From Verticillium longisporum (Eukaryota; Ascomycota; Sordariomycetes; Glomerellales; Plectosphaerellaceae): DNA of 64,000 bases. A program made the translations under genes and the position numbers. This document shows, piece after piece, positions 1 to 11,092 of the stretch; positions within the stretch are counted from its first letter, which is position 1; every line of letters starts with the position of its first letter. The notes beneath the pieces are model-generated. The model was not told the origin of the DNA. It saw nothing but the letters and a program-made list of their open reading frames with translations, and made no database searches. The stretch covers positions 1,984,001-2,048,000 of the forward strand of contig JAETXT010000001.1 in assembly GCA_019188255.1 (NCBI GenBank), read 5' to 3'.

Positions 1-1325
1 AATCTGGGGATTTTCTCCGACCGGCACCATGCCTCTGTAAGTGGAGTGTCCAAGCTTGTCCTGAGTTCGTCGCCAACTTACGGGAGGGGACGTTTTGGGG
101 TTGGCCACCCATCATCAGTGTCGTTCGCGAATCGCCATGCTACTGTACTGCACAGTGTGGTGCAGTGCTGTTCCTGGGAGGTGGCGAGTCTCCTACGAGG
201 TTTTGTTCGGGGTCCTCCTGGCTCCTCTGGACGCTTCCAAGGCGCGAGTATCTTCAAGAGGAAGGTCGTGAAAAACCTGGTGCGCATCACGATGGTTCGA
301 GCAGGGATATCCCTTCCCGTGTTTCTGATGCTCGTTTTATGGTCATCGATACCTCACCAATGTTTCTACCTCGACTCTGCAGAATATGTGGACAGCCTTG
401 GACTCTAATCTTCCGGTACTTGTCGCCGCGGAACGAAAACGGGTTGCGAACTCCAGGACTCCCCCCCCCCCATACGCAAGGACTCATCCCTGCCTCAACA
501 CACGGCACAACACACGGCCCAACATATTTGATTACCGTCTCGTTCGCGACCCTGGATGGCTGATTGCCCGGAGTACGGAGCCGAGCCAGAGGAACGCACG
601 TCCGTGGTTCTGTTGACCCAAGGGAAGGTTCGGTGCGGTACAGCCTGCATCCGCTTTCTGCAAGCAGCTCGTTCTGACCATCATCTCTCTTTCGATACGG
701 ACACCTGGCCTGAAGCTATCGGGAGAGAAAGGCCCAGCTACGCCTATTGCGGATGCCGTCAAGATTCTCCTGGTCCTGTTGCGTCCAAGAATCGATTGGG
801 GCGGCTGGTCTCGACCTGCGGTAGCTGCCACGCTGATTCGTAGGATGAAGGAGGGTATCATCGAACGGGCGGCGAGCCTCCACCACCATCGAATCAAGCC
901 TGCCCTTGCCCCCTCCCCCTCCACAGGCCGCTCAGGGTTGTGCCATTCGGGAGGCCCACCGGCAGCCAGTCATTGCTTGCGCCCCTGCGCAGGCGGGGTG
1001 CGAGAGCCACGGCTGCTACCCATCAGGTACGTAGGGAGTGCGCATGTGCTCGAGACAGGACGGACTTGGGAATCACACCGGTCATGCGCAGAATGGAGCG
1101 TTCCCGGATCACAGAATCGTACGAGGACACACCACAGAAACACGCATTCAGGGGGGGAGGGGCGAGGGTCGAGGGGGAGACGTGGAAGGGGTGGAGAGCG
1201 GGAATTGAGCCTGTTTTCTTTCGAGTGCCGCCCTCGGTTCACCTGCGACCATCCCCGTGTTCCGGTTTGCGTAAGGGTCGGTCAGTCAGTGGTGGTGCGC
1301 ATATCTACTATGTAGGTGGCCAAGG
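1..1325. other. Intergenic, no gene seen
   Basis: Short overlapping frames occur on both strands but none has a recognisable motif, splice structure or consistent codon bias. A C run lies near 460-470. The stretch lies downstream of the RBR ligase gene, which ends at 1326 on the minus strand, and probably includes its 3' untranslated region. Confidence 0.6.
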
Positions 1326-3627
1326 TCATTGAGCCATGGCGAACAGCACAAGGTCGTCGGCTTCCCCGTCACTGTCGTCCTCGACGTCGGCCAGGGCCAT
1401 CTGGACAAAGTTCCTGACCCAGGCCGCGTCCTGTGGATTCATCTCGTCGGCCCCATCTCCGTGTCTGACGGGGATGCGGCGAGGCATGTTTCCTCCCGCG
1501 CGTTCTTGGGCCCCGTTCGGTCGAGGACCAGCGCGCACACCGGCGCCTCTGTTGTTGCCACGTCCAGGTCCATGCCCATTTCCACGCCCCCGCGAGCGTG
1601 GTTCGCGCCGTGATGGCCGCCTCGACCGCGGCCTGGCGGCGGCGGCGGCGCCTGAGGTGCAGGAGGAGGCACGGCGATGCGTGGTTGGGGGTCTCCGCCG
1701 ATGCGCAGGACAAGAGGGCCCTCGCGCGCCACGGCGCCGGGGACGTTGTCTCGTGGGGCCTGGTCATTGGCCTCCCGCCCATCGTCACTGTCGCTGTCGC
1801 TCTCGTCGTGGCCGGCTGGGTCGTCGTCGAGGACTGGCGGGACGTCGACGTCGTCTGGCAGAACAGCAGGAGGCGGTTGCACGGCAGCCTGGTCACCACC
1901 GGCGCCGCCTGCAAAGCCGTAGCCGACGTCGTCTCCGTCACCCTCCTCGAGTTCCCACAGGCGCATGTAGCACGAGGTGCGCTTCCCGCCCGGCTGCTCA
2001 TTGAAGTGCTGGTACGGGTTGGCGGGGTCGAGCCAGGCCGAGCACAGGTAGCAAAAGTGCGAGTTGCACCGGAAGCAGATCATGTGGTTGCAGCCATGCG
2101 TCTTTTGCGCGGGGGCAGCGCAGGTGGGACAGGGCGTAGAGTGCAGCTTGAGGTAGTCTATCGAGGCCTGCTCCTCGGCGGAGAGCTCGCCCGTGTCGCG
2201 CGGAGGCATGCACGAGACGAACTCGCCGTGCCAGGACTGGCAGCACCGGCTGCAAAAAGCGAAGCCGCACTCCTCGCAGATGGACAGCAGATCGGCGGGG
2301 TCATATGCCGCCTTTTTCTTCTTCTTTCTTTTCTTCTGCTTCGTGGTGGCGCCGCCCTCGGCTTCCGCGTCGGCGTCGGCGTCGGCATCGTCCGAGTCGT
2401 CAGACGCCTCACCCAGCTCGAGACCGGAAGGCTTCTTGTGCTTCTTGGAGCGGGCGGCGCCTTCGCACCAGGAGCGAGGGCAATAGATGGTGTTCTTGTC
2501 CGACTCGAGCTCCGTCTTGTACATGAGGGTAACGTAGCGAGTGACGAGCTCTTGGGAGAGGCCCATCTGGAGGAGCTCGCTCGGGCTGATGAAGGTCTTC
2601 ACCTTTTTCTTCTTCTTGACGGCGGCGGTGGGTGCGGCAGCAGCAGGACCGCCAGCAGGACGATCAGCGGCAGCAGCGCGGTCTTTGGCGCAGCTGGGGG
2701 CGAGGCATCGCACGGTGGCGAGGTCGCCCTCGGTGATGGCGGTGGCGTAAAAGTCCAGGAGGCAGGCGGCGCAGAAGACATGACGACAGTCGAGCATCTG
2801 GTGGCAGACGGCGCCTTTTTTGGGCTCTGCGCAATGTTAGCAGGCATGATTCCACTAGCCCATTTAGTATACTGTCACAGGCTGGCGAGATCAGGTCGGC
2901 ATCAAGAGACGGAGCTTATGTGCACCAAGTGAAGTGACACTAGAATATAAAATGGCGCTCATGGGAGGGGGAGGGGGAGAGGGGGCATCCTCACCAAGGC
3001 AGACGCCGCAGTCAAACGTCTCGCGCGCAAAGGCGGCGCGGCGGGCCTGAATGTCGTAGTCGAGAATGGCGAGCTTGTGCGAGGGGTCGATGCGCAGTGT
3101 GCCGGCGGCGTCAATCATGTGGAAGACAGCGTCAGCGGCCTGCTGGACGTGGTCGATGTAGTCAAAGGCGACAAGGTTGCGGCCGGCGTCGGCCCACATA
3201 CGGGGCCCGTCGCGCTCGAGTTTCTCGACCGTCTCCGGGGCCAGCCGGGGCGGCGTCGTGGTGATGGCGACGGCGGGGGGCTGCTCGGCGGGGTAGCCCG
3301 GCGGCAGAGCGATGCGCAGGAGGACGGCGGGCAGATGGACGAGCTCGTGCGAGTCGACAGGGCCGGCGCCGGCCTGGGGGGCGGAGGAGTGGCGGGGGAG
3401 GTGGGGGCATCCTGGGTGGTGAGAGGGTTGGCCGGGTCCGAGGCGGCGGGGAAGAGGACGGTGACTGGGTTGGCGGGATGGACGGGGAGCTCGAGAGAGA
3501 ACTCGAGGTTCGTCGGCGTGGCGGGGGCGGGGGCGGGGGCGGGCGTGTGTTTCTGAATCTCGGGGAAGATGGCCTCGAGGGTTTCAAGCTCGATGTAGCG
3601 CTCGTCGGCGCCATCGTCATCGTCCAT
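1326..3627 (-). CDS. ITT1: RWD-RBR E3 ubiquitin ligase, ITT1/RNF14 type (two apparent frame breaks)
   Basis: Predicted RING-between-RING ubiquitin ligase that would pass ubiquitin through a RING2 cysteine thioester; yeast Itt1 and human RNF14 are linked to translation quality control. Exon 1 is 3627-2995 and exon 2 is 2826-1326, with a branch-point-like gctaac before the acceptor. The order is RWD domain (about 1-190), RING1 beginning CGVC at the exon junction and continuing CRHVFCAAC, IBR (about 327-417) and RING2 starting CPTC (about 444), with putative catalytic Cys about 457 in THGCNHM. A Lys-rich and Asp/Glu-rich insert splits the IBR. The C-terminus (WVRNFVQMALAD) matches the family. 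Two breaks interrupt the frame: a G run at 3376-3381 and a C run at 1587-1591. Adding one base at each gives 2136 nt (711 aa), a multiple of three. Divergent from the CWH8 gene. Confidence 0.85.
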
Positions 3628-3837
3628 GGTGGTGGTGGTGGTGTTGGTGTTGATGCGGCGTCCGGGGCAGCGAGATCATAACGAGGAGGCTGTCGTCCGG
3701 ATATGCATAGATGAAGAGATGTACTGTAATGCAGATGTAAATGCGAATGAGTTGTTTGCGCGCGAAGGCAGTGGTCGTCAAATCATGAGCGAAGCGTTGT
3801 GTTGTCTGTGCTGAAGTGATGATGAGTTGAGGTGGAT

Positions 3838-3882
3838 ACTGCGTAGTGATGCACTGCGTAGTGATGCACTGCGTAGTGATGC
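3838..3882. repeat. 15-bp tandem repeat, three exact copies
   Basis: The unit actgcgtagtgatgc is repeated three times without mismatch, about 210 bp upstream of the RBR ligase start codon. It lies in the shared promoter region of the ligase and CWH8 genes. Confidence 0.9.
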
Positions 3883-4450
3883 ACCAAGTAGTAGCGATGA
3901 GACGAGAATCGTCGGTCGGGTCGACAACCCACACTCACGCAGCCAGCGTTCAAAAAGGTGCCCAGCGGCTCGTTCTGGCTGCCTTGAGATGGTGTCGAGA
4001 ATCTCGGAGCGGCGAGAAGGCGGTCGATCGTGTCATGCTGTTCTGTATCTTTCGCTCGCTTCTCTTCGCCACCCTTTGCTTCCAGACGGCGTGCTCCAGA
4101 AAGTGGTGGCGGACAAGAGGTCGTGGGATGACTCTTTCGCCGCCTCGCCGAGAGCACGATGAGATGAAGCCTGAGCAGGGCCACAGTACCTGCCGCCGTA
4201 CCTGACACCTGACACCTTACCATCTTACCTGCCGGGCAGCGCCTGCCAGGTTCCTAGCCAAGGTGGCACCTGCAGCCCCACGAGGGAGCACCTGCCCGGT
4301 AGCACAGCGAGGGAGGTGCTGACGCCTGGAAGCCACGAGGGGGGGTGGTTACGTCAGCATGTCCAGTCGTTCCTGACCCGCCCACACCCAGATCCAGACC
4401 CAGACCCTGGGAAGGTGCCACTGGCGTCACATGTCTCGTCTCGAGGCCAT

Positions 4451-4495
4451 AGACGCCAAAGACGCCAAAGACGCCAAAGACCCCCAAGACCCCCA
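4451..4495. repeat. 9-bp tandem repeat with a variant block
   Basis: Three copies of agacgccaa are followed directly by two copies of agaccccca. The array is about 200 bp upstream of the CWH8 start codon. Confidence 0.85.
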
Positions 4496-4699
4496 AGACT
4501 CGACATTTTGGCCTCGACCACGACCACGACCACGACCGCCACGCCTGCCCCCCATTGACCGTCCAGCTCTCCTCTGCCTAGGTACCGTCCTCAACTCGGA
4601 GAGGGGTTGATCATCAGGCCCAAGATCATAGGCCTCCGACCGCCGATACACCCCGTCGCTCCCTCTCTACCCCCCAGGGCCGCCGCCGCCGTCACGACC

Positions 4700-5582
4700 A
4701 TGGACGACACGCGACCCCTCGCCTCGCTGTCCCTAACCCACGTCTACTATGTATGCCGTGCCCTCTCCGTTTCTTGCAGACCCCTCCGGCGCCCCCTGCA
4801 CCCTCTGCAGACCTTCTCTGCAACGCTGCAAGAACCGCGTGAAGCTGACGCACCGCACCGCACCGCAGGACCCCTCCGACCCCCTCTCCCTCGTCTGCGC
4901 CTGGCTCGCCCTCTTGCCGCAGGCCCTCTGCGTCGTCTACGCGACCCTGGCCTTTGCCTCGCGCGAGGCCGAGGTCTCCCTCATGTTCGCCGGCCAGCTC
5001 GCCTGCGAGGCCGTCAACTTTGCCCTGAAGCGCCTCATCAAGGAGGACCGCCCCCGCCGCATCCACGGCAAGGGCTACGGCATGCCCTCGTCCCACGCCC
5101 AGTTCGTCGCCTTCTGGGCCCTCTACCTCGTCCTCTTCCTCTTTGTCCGCCACCGCGGGCCCCCCGCTCGACAGACCGCGGCAGACGGCGCCAGCAGCAG
5201 CAGTAGCGGCAACAGAAGCAGCCCCTACCGCTCGCGCGCCCTGTCCCGCGCCGAACGCGCCGTCGCCGCCCTCGTCGCCGTCGCCACCGCCGCCGCCGTC
5301 GCCTGGAGCAGGGTCTACCTCGGCTACCACACGACCAAGCAGGTCCTCGTCGGCCTCGCCGCCGGCGCCGCCTGCGCCGTCGCCTGGTTCGCCGCCACAA
5401 CCCACGCCCGCGACGTCGGCCTGCTCGCCTGGGTCCTGCGGTGGCCCGTCGTGCGCTGGTTCCGCGTCCGCGACCTGCTGCTCGAGGAGGACTTTTGCCA
5501 GGCCGGCTGGGAGCGCTGGGAGGAGAAGCGCGTGCGTGAGGACGACGCGCTGGTCCGCCAGGAGAAGGCCAAGAAGAGGTGA
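4700..5582 (+). CDS. CWH8: Dolichyl-pyrophosphate phosphatase (CWH8/CAX4 type, PAP2 superfamily)
   Basis: Predicted ER membrane enzyme that recycles dolichyl pyrophosphate to dolichyl phosphate for N-glycosylation. Exon 1 is 4700-4750 (MDDTRPLASLSLTHVYY) and exon 2 is 4869-5582, giving 254 aa, about the family length. The three PAP2 phosphatase motifs are present in order: KRLIKEDRP, GMPSSHAQF and SRVYLGYHT. Four hydrophobic segments surround them. A low-complexity Ser-rich loop lies between motifs 2 and 3, and the C-terminus is charged (QEKAKKR). The start is chosen because the first exon supplies the family's short N-terminal helix and joins in phase 0. Divergent from the RBR ligase gene. 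Confidence 0.9.
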
Positions 5583-6099
5583 GGGCGATTGAGCCGAGAC
5601 TGCAGAGAGATACCCCCAAAGAATAAAAAGAATACACGACCGAGCAACGTATGGAGTTATAAACCACCGTGCTACCATGATCACCACCGACTGCACATGT
5701 TTATGCTGAGCCCGTCTTGCATTCAAGAAAGGTACCTAGATATATGCAGAGGCCATGCTCTGGCCCATCCTCAGCGGAAAATCCCCACCCCCTCTCTTGA
5801 TAGTTTTCGTGTCCGTCTCTTACTCGCTCGGTCACATGCATACATACACACACGCACACGCCTGAAATACCAACTTCACCAAACCCGGCGTCGACCGTCC
5901 CAGTCGTATAGGTATCAGATTTCTGCCGACACAGAAGGAAAGTGTAAAAACAAGACGGCCCACGCCGCCTACAAAAAAGGGCCATATATATTTCATGAAA
6001 TGTTCTCTCCTCTCCCCACCAACTCCTTGCCGATGTAATCAACTTAGCACACCGTCTCTCTCTCTCTAACGCCTGCATCCGGGCCCGCATACTGGCCCG
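5583..6099. other. Intergenic between convergent genes
   Basis: Presumed 3' untranslated regions of CWH8 and the seven-TM gene. The stretch is relatively A/T-rich, with cacacacacgcacac and tctctctctc tracts. No gene seen. Confidence 0.6.
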
Positions 6100-8185
6100 C
6101 TAGATCCAGTCGGGCTTGTGCAGCAGGTCGCAGTCGCAGTCGGGCTTGTAGCACCTCTCCTTGCCGGCCCGTTGTAGGCTGGCCATGCGCTTCGGTGTGT
6201 CAAAGCCCACACCCTTTGGGCTCGTGATGCGCGATTTGGGGCTGAACGGCGTGTACACGGCCGAGTTGAGTGTCGGGCCCGAGTCGCGCGCCGCCGACGA
6301 GCCGATGAGCGTCGACTCGCCGTCATAGCTGTTGGTGACAGCCGCGTTCAGCGGGCTCGGCCGCTTGGACCCGTCTTTCTCTCGCTCCAGCGGGCAGCCG
6401 AGCACGTGGACCTCTTCGCTATCCCGGAAGTAGCGAGAGTTGAGAGCTGGTGCGTCCTCGGCGTTGGAGAATCGCAAGCCAATCTGCACCGTGGCATGGG
6501 AGTGCATGGACGAATCGCGGCGGTGACGGACACCGCCAGCGTGAACCAGTGGTGGGGGCACGAGCGACTGCATGTCATCGTCGTTGTCAATGAACTTCTC
6601 ACCACGAGGCGTCGTTGCGTTGGGCGAGTATGTTGTCGCGGGAAGAAGGGTGAAGGACCGTGCGCCGCTGCTGTCGCGAGGGAAGAGCGAGTAGGTGGAC
6701 TTGCGGATCTGGTCCTTGATGACCTGGAGGGTGGATGCGGGCGGTGTCGGCTCGACAATCGTCGGGCCAGACGGAACGGTGGGGGGTCGCAGGGCAGGCA
6801 AGCGAGGGGCGTTGCGGCTGTCATAGGTTGGTGTGCCGGTCGGGCTCTCGATGCGCTCCTCCTCCATCTTCCCATACGCCACGCTGCTGTCCAGGCGCTC
6901 AGGTGCCCGTGATCGAGATGGCGAGCCGGCATTCGAATTGTAGTCGTGGTCACCAGGCCAGACTCGGATGCCTTCCTTGAGCTTCTTGCGGTCTTTTTCG
7001 CACTGCTCGCGGGCACCGATCGTGGCGAGGCAGTTGGCGCGGAGGAACAGATGCAAGCCACCCGTGAGAAGACCAGAAAGGTTGGCGACGACGGAGGCGA
7101 TCATGGAAAGATTCAGGGGCTGCGAGCCGGCAGTCCTGAGATCGTTGAATACGATGGTATAGAAGAAGGGAATCATGAAGACCTGTGTGCTTGGTAAGAA
7201 TGCATGTTATACAGGTGGCAAACGGATCAACAAACGTACGGTAGAGATGATGGCCATGGTCAAGTAGTAGACCATCCTCGAGGCCGCCACGCGCTCAGAC
7301 TCCTCGATCTGGCAGTTGTTGTGCAGCCGCCAGGCAATGATGACGGTGCAGACGAGGAGCGTTGCGGCAATGACGATGAGGAGGATGAAGACGCCAGCCT
7401 TCCAGCGCTGGACAAACCAGAACAGGGAGCCAAAGCAAAAGTTGGGAGGACGAATGAAAAGCGTGACGACAAAGGTAACAAGTAGTAGGGTGCCAACAAT
7501 GGCAAGGCAACCAGCGACAGTCCATTTGCCCCGACCTGCGAACGGCTGCTGTCGTAATGCCCGTGAGGTGACCTCGAGGCCAAATACAAATTGAATATAA
7601 GGGACGATGAAAACCGCTAATCAGAGAATTAGCAAACAGAACGCATGACGACGCTGATTGGATTGACGGACCAGGCAACATCATCTGAGAAGTAGTGGTA
7701 CAGCCCAGGATCAACATGGACTTGAGACCGGTCGACTGTGCGACGGCGAACGTAATGCCCTGAACGACAATGCCGACGGACAAGACGAGGGGAAACGTCT
7801 CCGCCGGCGCGACAAAGGTGAACCCGCAGGCCCTGGTGCACGTTAGCTTGACAAGACGTCCCATAGCTCTGCCGTTGATGCCCACGCACAAGAACTTGAA
7901 TCTCGGATCCTTCCGCTTCTTCGTGGCGTAGCTGTGCCAGATGATACCGACGGCGGTGGCGAAGGCGGCGACGACATTGAAGGCGGCGAGGATGATGACA
8001 GACGTGCGGATAGACTTGGCGGCGGCGAATCGAAACTCGTTGATGAGGGCGGCCTGGGAGGTGTCGTTGTTCTGGCCGGCGAAGGAGTTGGTCGAGCCGC
8101 CGTTCGTGTTGCCGATGCCATTAGCACTGCCGTCGTCCCGCGCCCAGAGGTCGTTATGGGGGTTCATCCAGCCCCACGAGTCCAT
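6100..8185 (-). CDS. Seven-transmembrane protein with long cytoplasmic tail (orphan GPCR-like)
   Basis: Exons read as 8185-7890, 7832-7702, 7616-7240 and 7182-6100, giving 628 aa. Introns are 57, 85 and 57 nt, and the first two carry gctaac or gctaat branch points. A polar N-terminus with possible N-glycosylation sites is followed by seven hydrophobic segments (for example SVIILAAFNVVAAFATAVG, ETFPLVLSVGIVVQG, AGVFILLIVIAATLLVC). A hydrophilic tail of about 330 residues is rich in Ser, Thr and Pro, and ends in a Cys-rich stretch (CYKPDCDCD) before KPDWI. Topology fits a receptor, but no CFEM domain or named GPCR signature is visible, so coupling to G proteins is not claimed. The third intron splits the sixth segment (AIISTV/FMIPFF). 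The exon chain is fairly secure; the function is unknown. Confidence 0.75.
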
Positions 8186-11092
8186 ATTGGCGAAGACGGC
8201 AGGCTGTCGATATGAAAAGAGCGTAGGCGACCAGCCGCGACGAAGCCAAAGATCAGTGGGTAGCGGAAACCATCCAGGCCATGAAGGTTGGGTTGTCGTG
8301 TGGGAACGCCTGTGTCTGGTAGATTGACGTGGCGGAGAGAAAATAAAGGGAGATGACGGGAAGGAAATTGAACGAGTGAATGGAGGATGGGATGAGAGAG
8401 GAGAAGAGTCAAGCTGTGACGAGCGAGGGTCAGGCCATGGTCAAGAGCGAGGGAACACTGAGAAAGCGGCGGACCTGGAGGACGGGACCATGGATGGGAC
8501 GAAACAGACCCTGAACCGCCGCTAGGCCTGGCCTGGAGCCTATCCCTTTAGTGCCCAAATTTGGCCTCAGTACATACATTGATCACCGCCTGCTTCAAGA
8601 GCTTGACGGTGGATCTCAGTAGGTACAGCCATGTACATAATATTTAGGTACTGTACAGGCATCTAGATGTACTGTCCACTATATCCTTTAATTCAATTGG
8701 TGACATGTATTTTCTGCCACTCGGCTGTCCATCATACGAAGTACTGAGGCCAAATTTGGGCACCAAAGGGATGAATAGCGAGAGCGGCAGACGCTGCTCT
8801 GGGGACGGGGTACCGAGCCGTGTCTACAAGGTCAATGTACAGGCAGCGATACCAAGTACCTCACGGTTGTCTGTGGCGGGCTGACGCTGAGGAGCGGGGA
8901 GAACGGGTACAGAGGCACATAGAGACCCAGGCACAGGCCCCGCGATCTGGATGGGCCCCACGCGGACGAGAGGCGAGCCGGGTCGTTAGCCAAACCGCCA
9001 CACGATCCGGGCATGGGAGGCTGTCGAGGTGAAGGCCGGGGGCACGGCAGCACTGCGATTGGATCAGGGAGCTGTAGGTGGTGTGTGGGCAGCGTGTGGG
9101 CTGACAGGCACAGCAGGCTCTGGCCTTCTGACGTGCAGATGCTTGGTTCACGAGCCGGGGATCGAGTCCTTGTTCGACGGCGTCATTTCGTGGACGGCAA
9201 CCGACAAAGACGCCATGGTACGCTGACAGGGCTTCCTGACAGCCAGCCCACAAGCCAGACTGGGCACGACAGGGAGGGCGAGCGGCATGGTGCAGGGCAC
9301 CACCTCTCAATGAAGCCGGGTTTCTGTTGGAGCCCGTCCCTGGCCAGTGTAGAAGGTTTGTCGAGCGACAAAGTGCGCAAGCGAGCGACCGACCGAGTGA
9401 GCAGGCGAGGGAGAGAGCTGAGTAGAAGACAGAGAGCCAGGAAGAGGCATTGACGTGGCGAGAGGCTCAGGCTCTGACGCAGTGATGGAACACGTTGAAG
9501 TTTCGTCGTGTCGACGGCCCCTGTTGTTCTGGTTGTAACCGGTCGAAATGGGTGAGGTGAGGTTGGGACAAAGCAAAGCGCTAAGCCTGACTGGGCCTAG
9601 AATCGTGACTGCCGAGGCGTGGATCAAACCTGCCTCGTGCCCCTTGCCCCTTCCCCCCACTCCGCCTTCTCCCTTCCCCTCGTGGTCCGTTGCTCTTACC
9701 TGACGTGCGGCTTTCACTCGCACACTTACCTACCTACTACCTGATAAGGTACGGTAATTACGCAACGGAGAAGGGCAGAGGAAGTCGCTCCGGACAATAC
9801 ATGGCGGGGCCAGCCCATTGCTGCTTCAGAGCGCTGCCACATCCAATTCTGGCGGTGGCGTCGCCTGCCTCAGGATTTGTCTTCACAAATCAACTGATGC
9901 TGCTGGTTGGTCTCTTCATCTAGCTACAACCTTTGGCTCGCCAGCTCTGCACCTCATCCCAGATGCAGCATGGCTAGCTAGCTGGACCATGATAGCGAAC
10001 ATCCAGTTGGCATCCTCAGTATGGCCTTTCGACGCAAACAAGACATGCCAACTCGACATTGGTCACACATCTACCCTCTGGGCCAATCCTCGAGTCGACC
10101 CCAACATACCTATCTCATCTCGCAATCGGGCTCCCTCGCGACCCCGCCAGCGGACGCTCAGGAGCAGCGCTAAGCGAGGCTCTCTTCCCAAAAGTTGGTT
10201 CGTCTGTTCCCCTCGATTTGCAGCCATGTGAAGCAATCCCCGTGTCAGAAGGAGAAGACCTTGGCCAGGGGTCACCTCAGGTGAGGATGAACGGTCTACA
10301 GTACCCTACCTAGCTCGTCGTTGCTCCCTTGCTCACTGCAACCACACTGAGGCGCGGACAAGCCCCCTCGGCTTTCCCCACACTGGCATCCCACCCGCCA
10401 GATAACGAGCCCGCGCGCCCTGACAGGCTACGGCCTACCTCCCCGTCAGCTGTCATCATCTCTTCTCGCCTCACAGACCAGTCGCAGTGGATGCTTCTTT
10501 GTGCTGTTGAAACGAAGTTGTTCTAGTCGGCATGAGCTTCAGCGCGGGCTAGCACCGCACCATCACCTGAGGCAAGCTGAGCCGGCCAGCGACTGACTCT
10601 TGTCGTCGTGTTTCTCCATCCTCTGATTCGTGAGCCGCCTCTATCGAGGCCATCTATCGGCAGGACGTGGTGCCTCTTACACAGAGAAGCTTGCGCTGCG
10701 GAATCACAATGGCTCGAGAGAGTCCGCCTTCGCGGACAAGAAGGGTGTTAGGGGCTGGACGAAGCACCTTTCTGGTGTCTGGGAATCCCAATCTTTCACC
10801 TACGCCCGGTCTGTCTCCAGCAAGTAATTCGATTCGATGGCCTGTGATGCGCTAGTCGTCATTCGCCAGATGAGTGGTCGCTATTTCGTATGCCGTGGCG
10901 AGAAACCTAATGCTCATCACATATCTTCACTTAGAACGACCTGTATTCACCAGCATTCATGCTCCGCTAGGCGATCCTTGATGATCTGACTGCCTACTCT
11001 ATATGAAAGTCCCGTGTGCAATAGAGTCGCCGATCACGGTCAATCCCTGAGACCCGGGAGCAGAGTTCGTCGATGGACTCGTGTCAGACAGC
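8186..11092. other. Long intergenic region upstream of the seven-TM gene
   Basis: About 2.9 kb with no supportable gene. It holds an inverted-repeat element at 8542-8772. The rest has short frames on both strands, none with family motifs. It should include the promoter of the seven-TM gene and the 3' region of the membrane protein at 11093-12034. Confidence 0.55.
8542..8772. mobile_element. Short terminal-inverted-repeat element (MITE-like), copy 1
   Basis: Left end 8542-8573 and right end 8741-8772 are inverted copies of about 32 bp, starting atccctttagtg and ending cctcagtac; they differ at one position. The 231-bp unit has an A/T-rich interior and no coding capacity, as in non-autonomous DNA transposons. 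No clear target-site duplication is seen. The TIR resembles that of the element at 30567-30893. Confidence 0.7.

Larger units (their letters stand above)
3628..4699. promoter_or_regulatory. Divergent promoter region between the RBR ligase and CWH8 genes
   Basis: About 1.07 kb separates the two divergent start codons. No further gene is visible. It holds two tandem repeats (3838-3882 and 4451-4495). No TATA box can be assigned with confidence. Confidence 0.5.

Noticed and set aside
1598..2932. 444-codon open frame on the plus strand
   Set aside because: Antisense of the RBR ligase exon, where RING and IBR cysteines are clear on the minus strand.
1326..3627. RBR ligase, PWP2 and kinase as pseudogenes
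   Set aside because: Single-base breaks in homopolymers, with motifs and overall phase recovered, fit sequencing error better than loss of several conserved genes at once.
3838..4495. CRISPR-like array
   Set aside because: Units are directly tandem with no spacers, and the genome is fungal.
4692..5726. 344-codon open frame on the minus strand
   Set aside because: Antisense of CWH8; the PAP2 motifs are on the plus strand.
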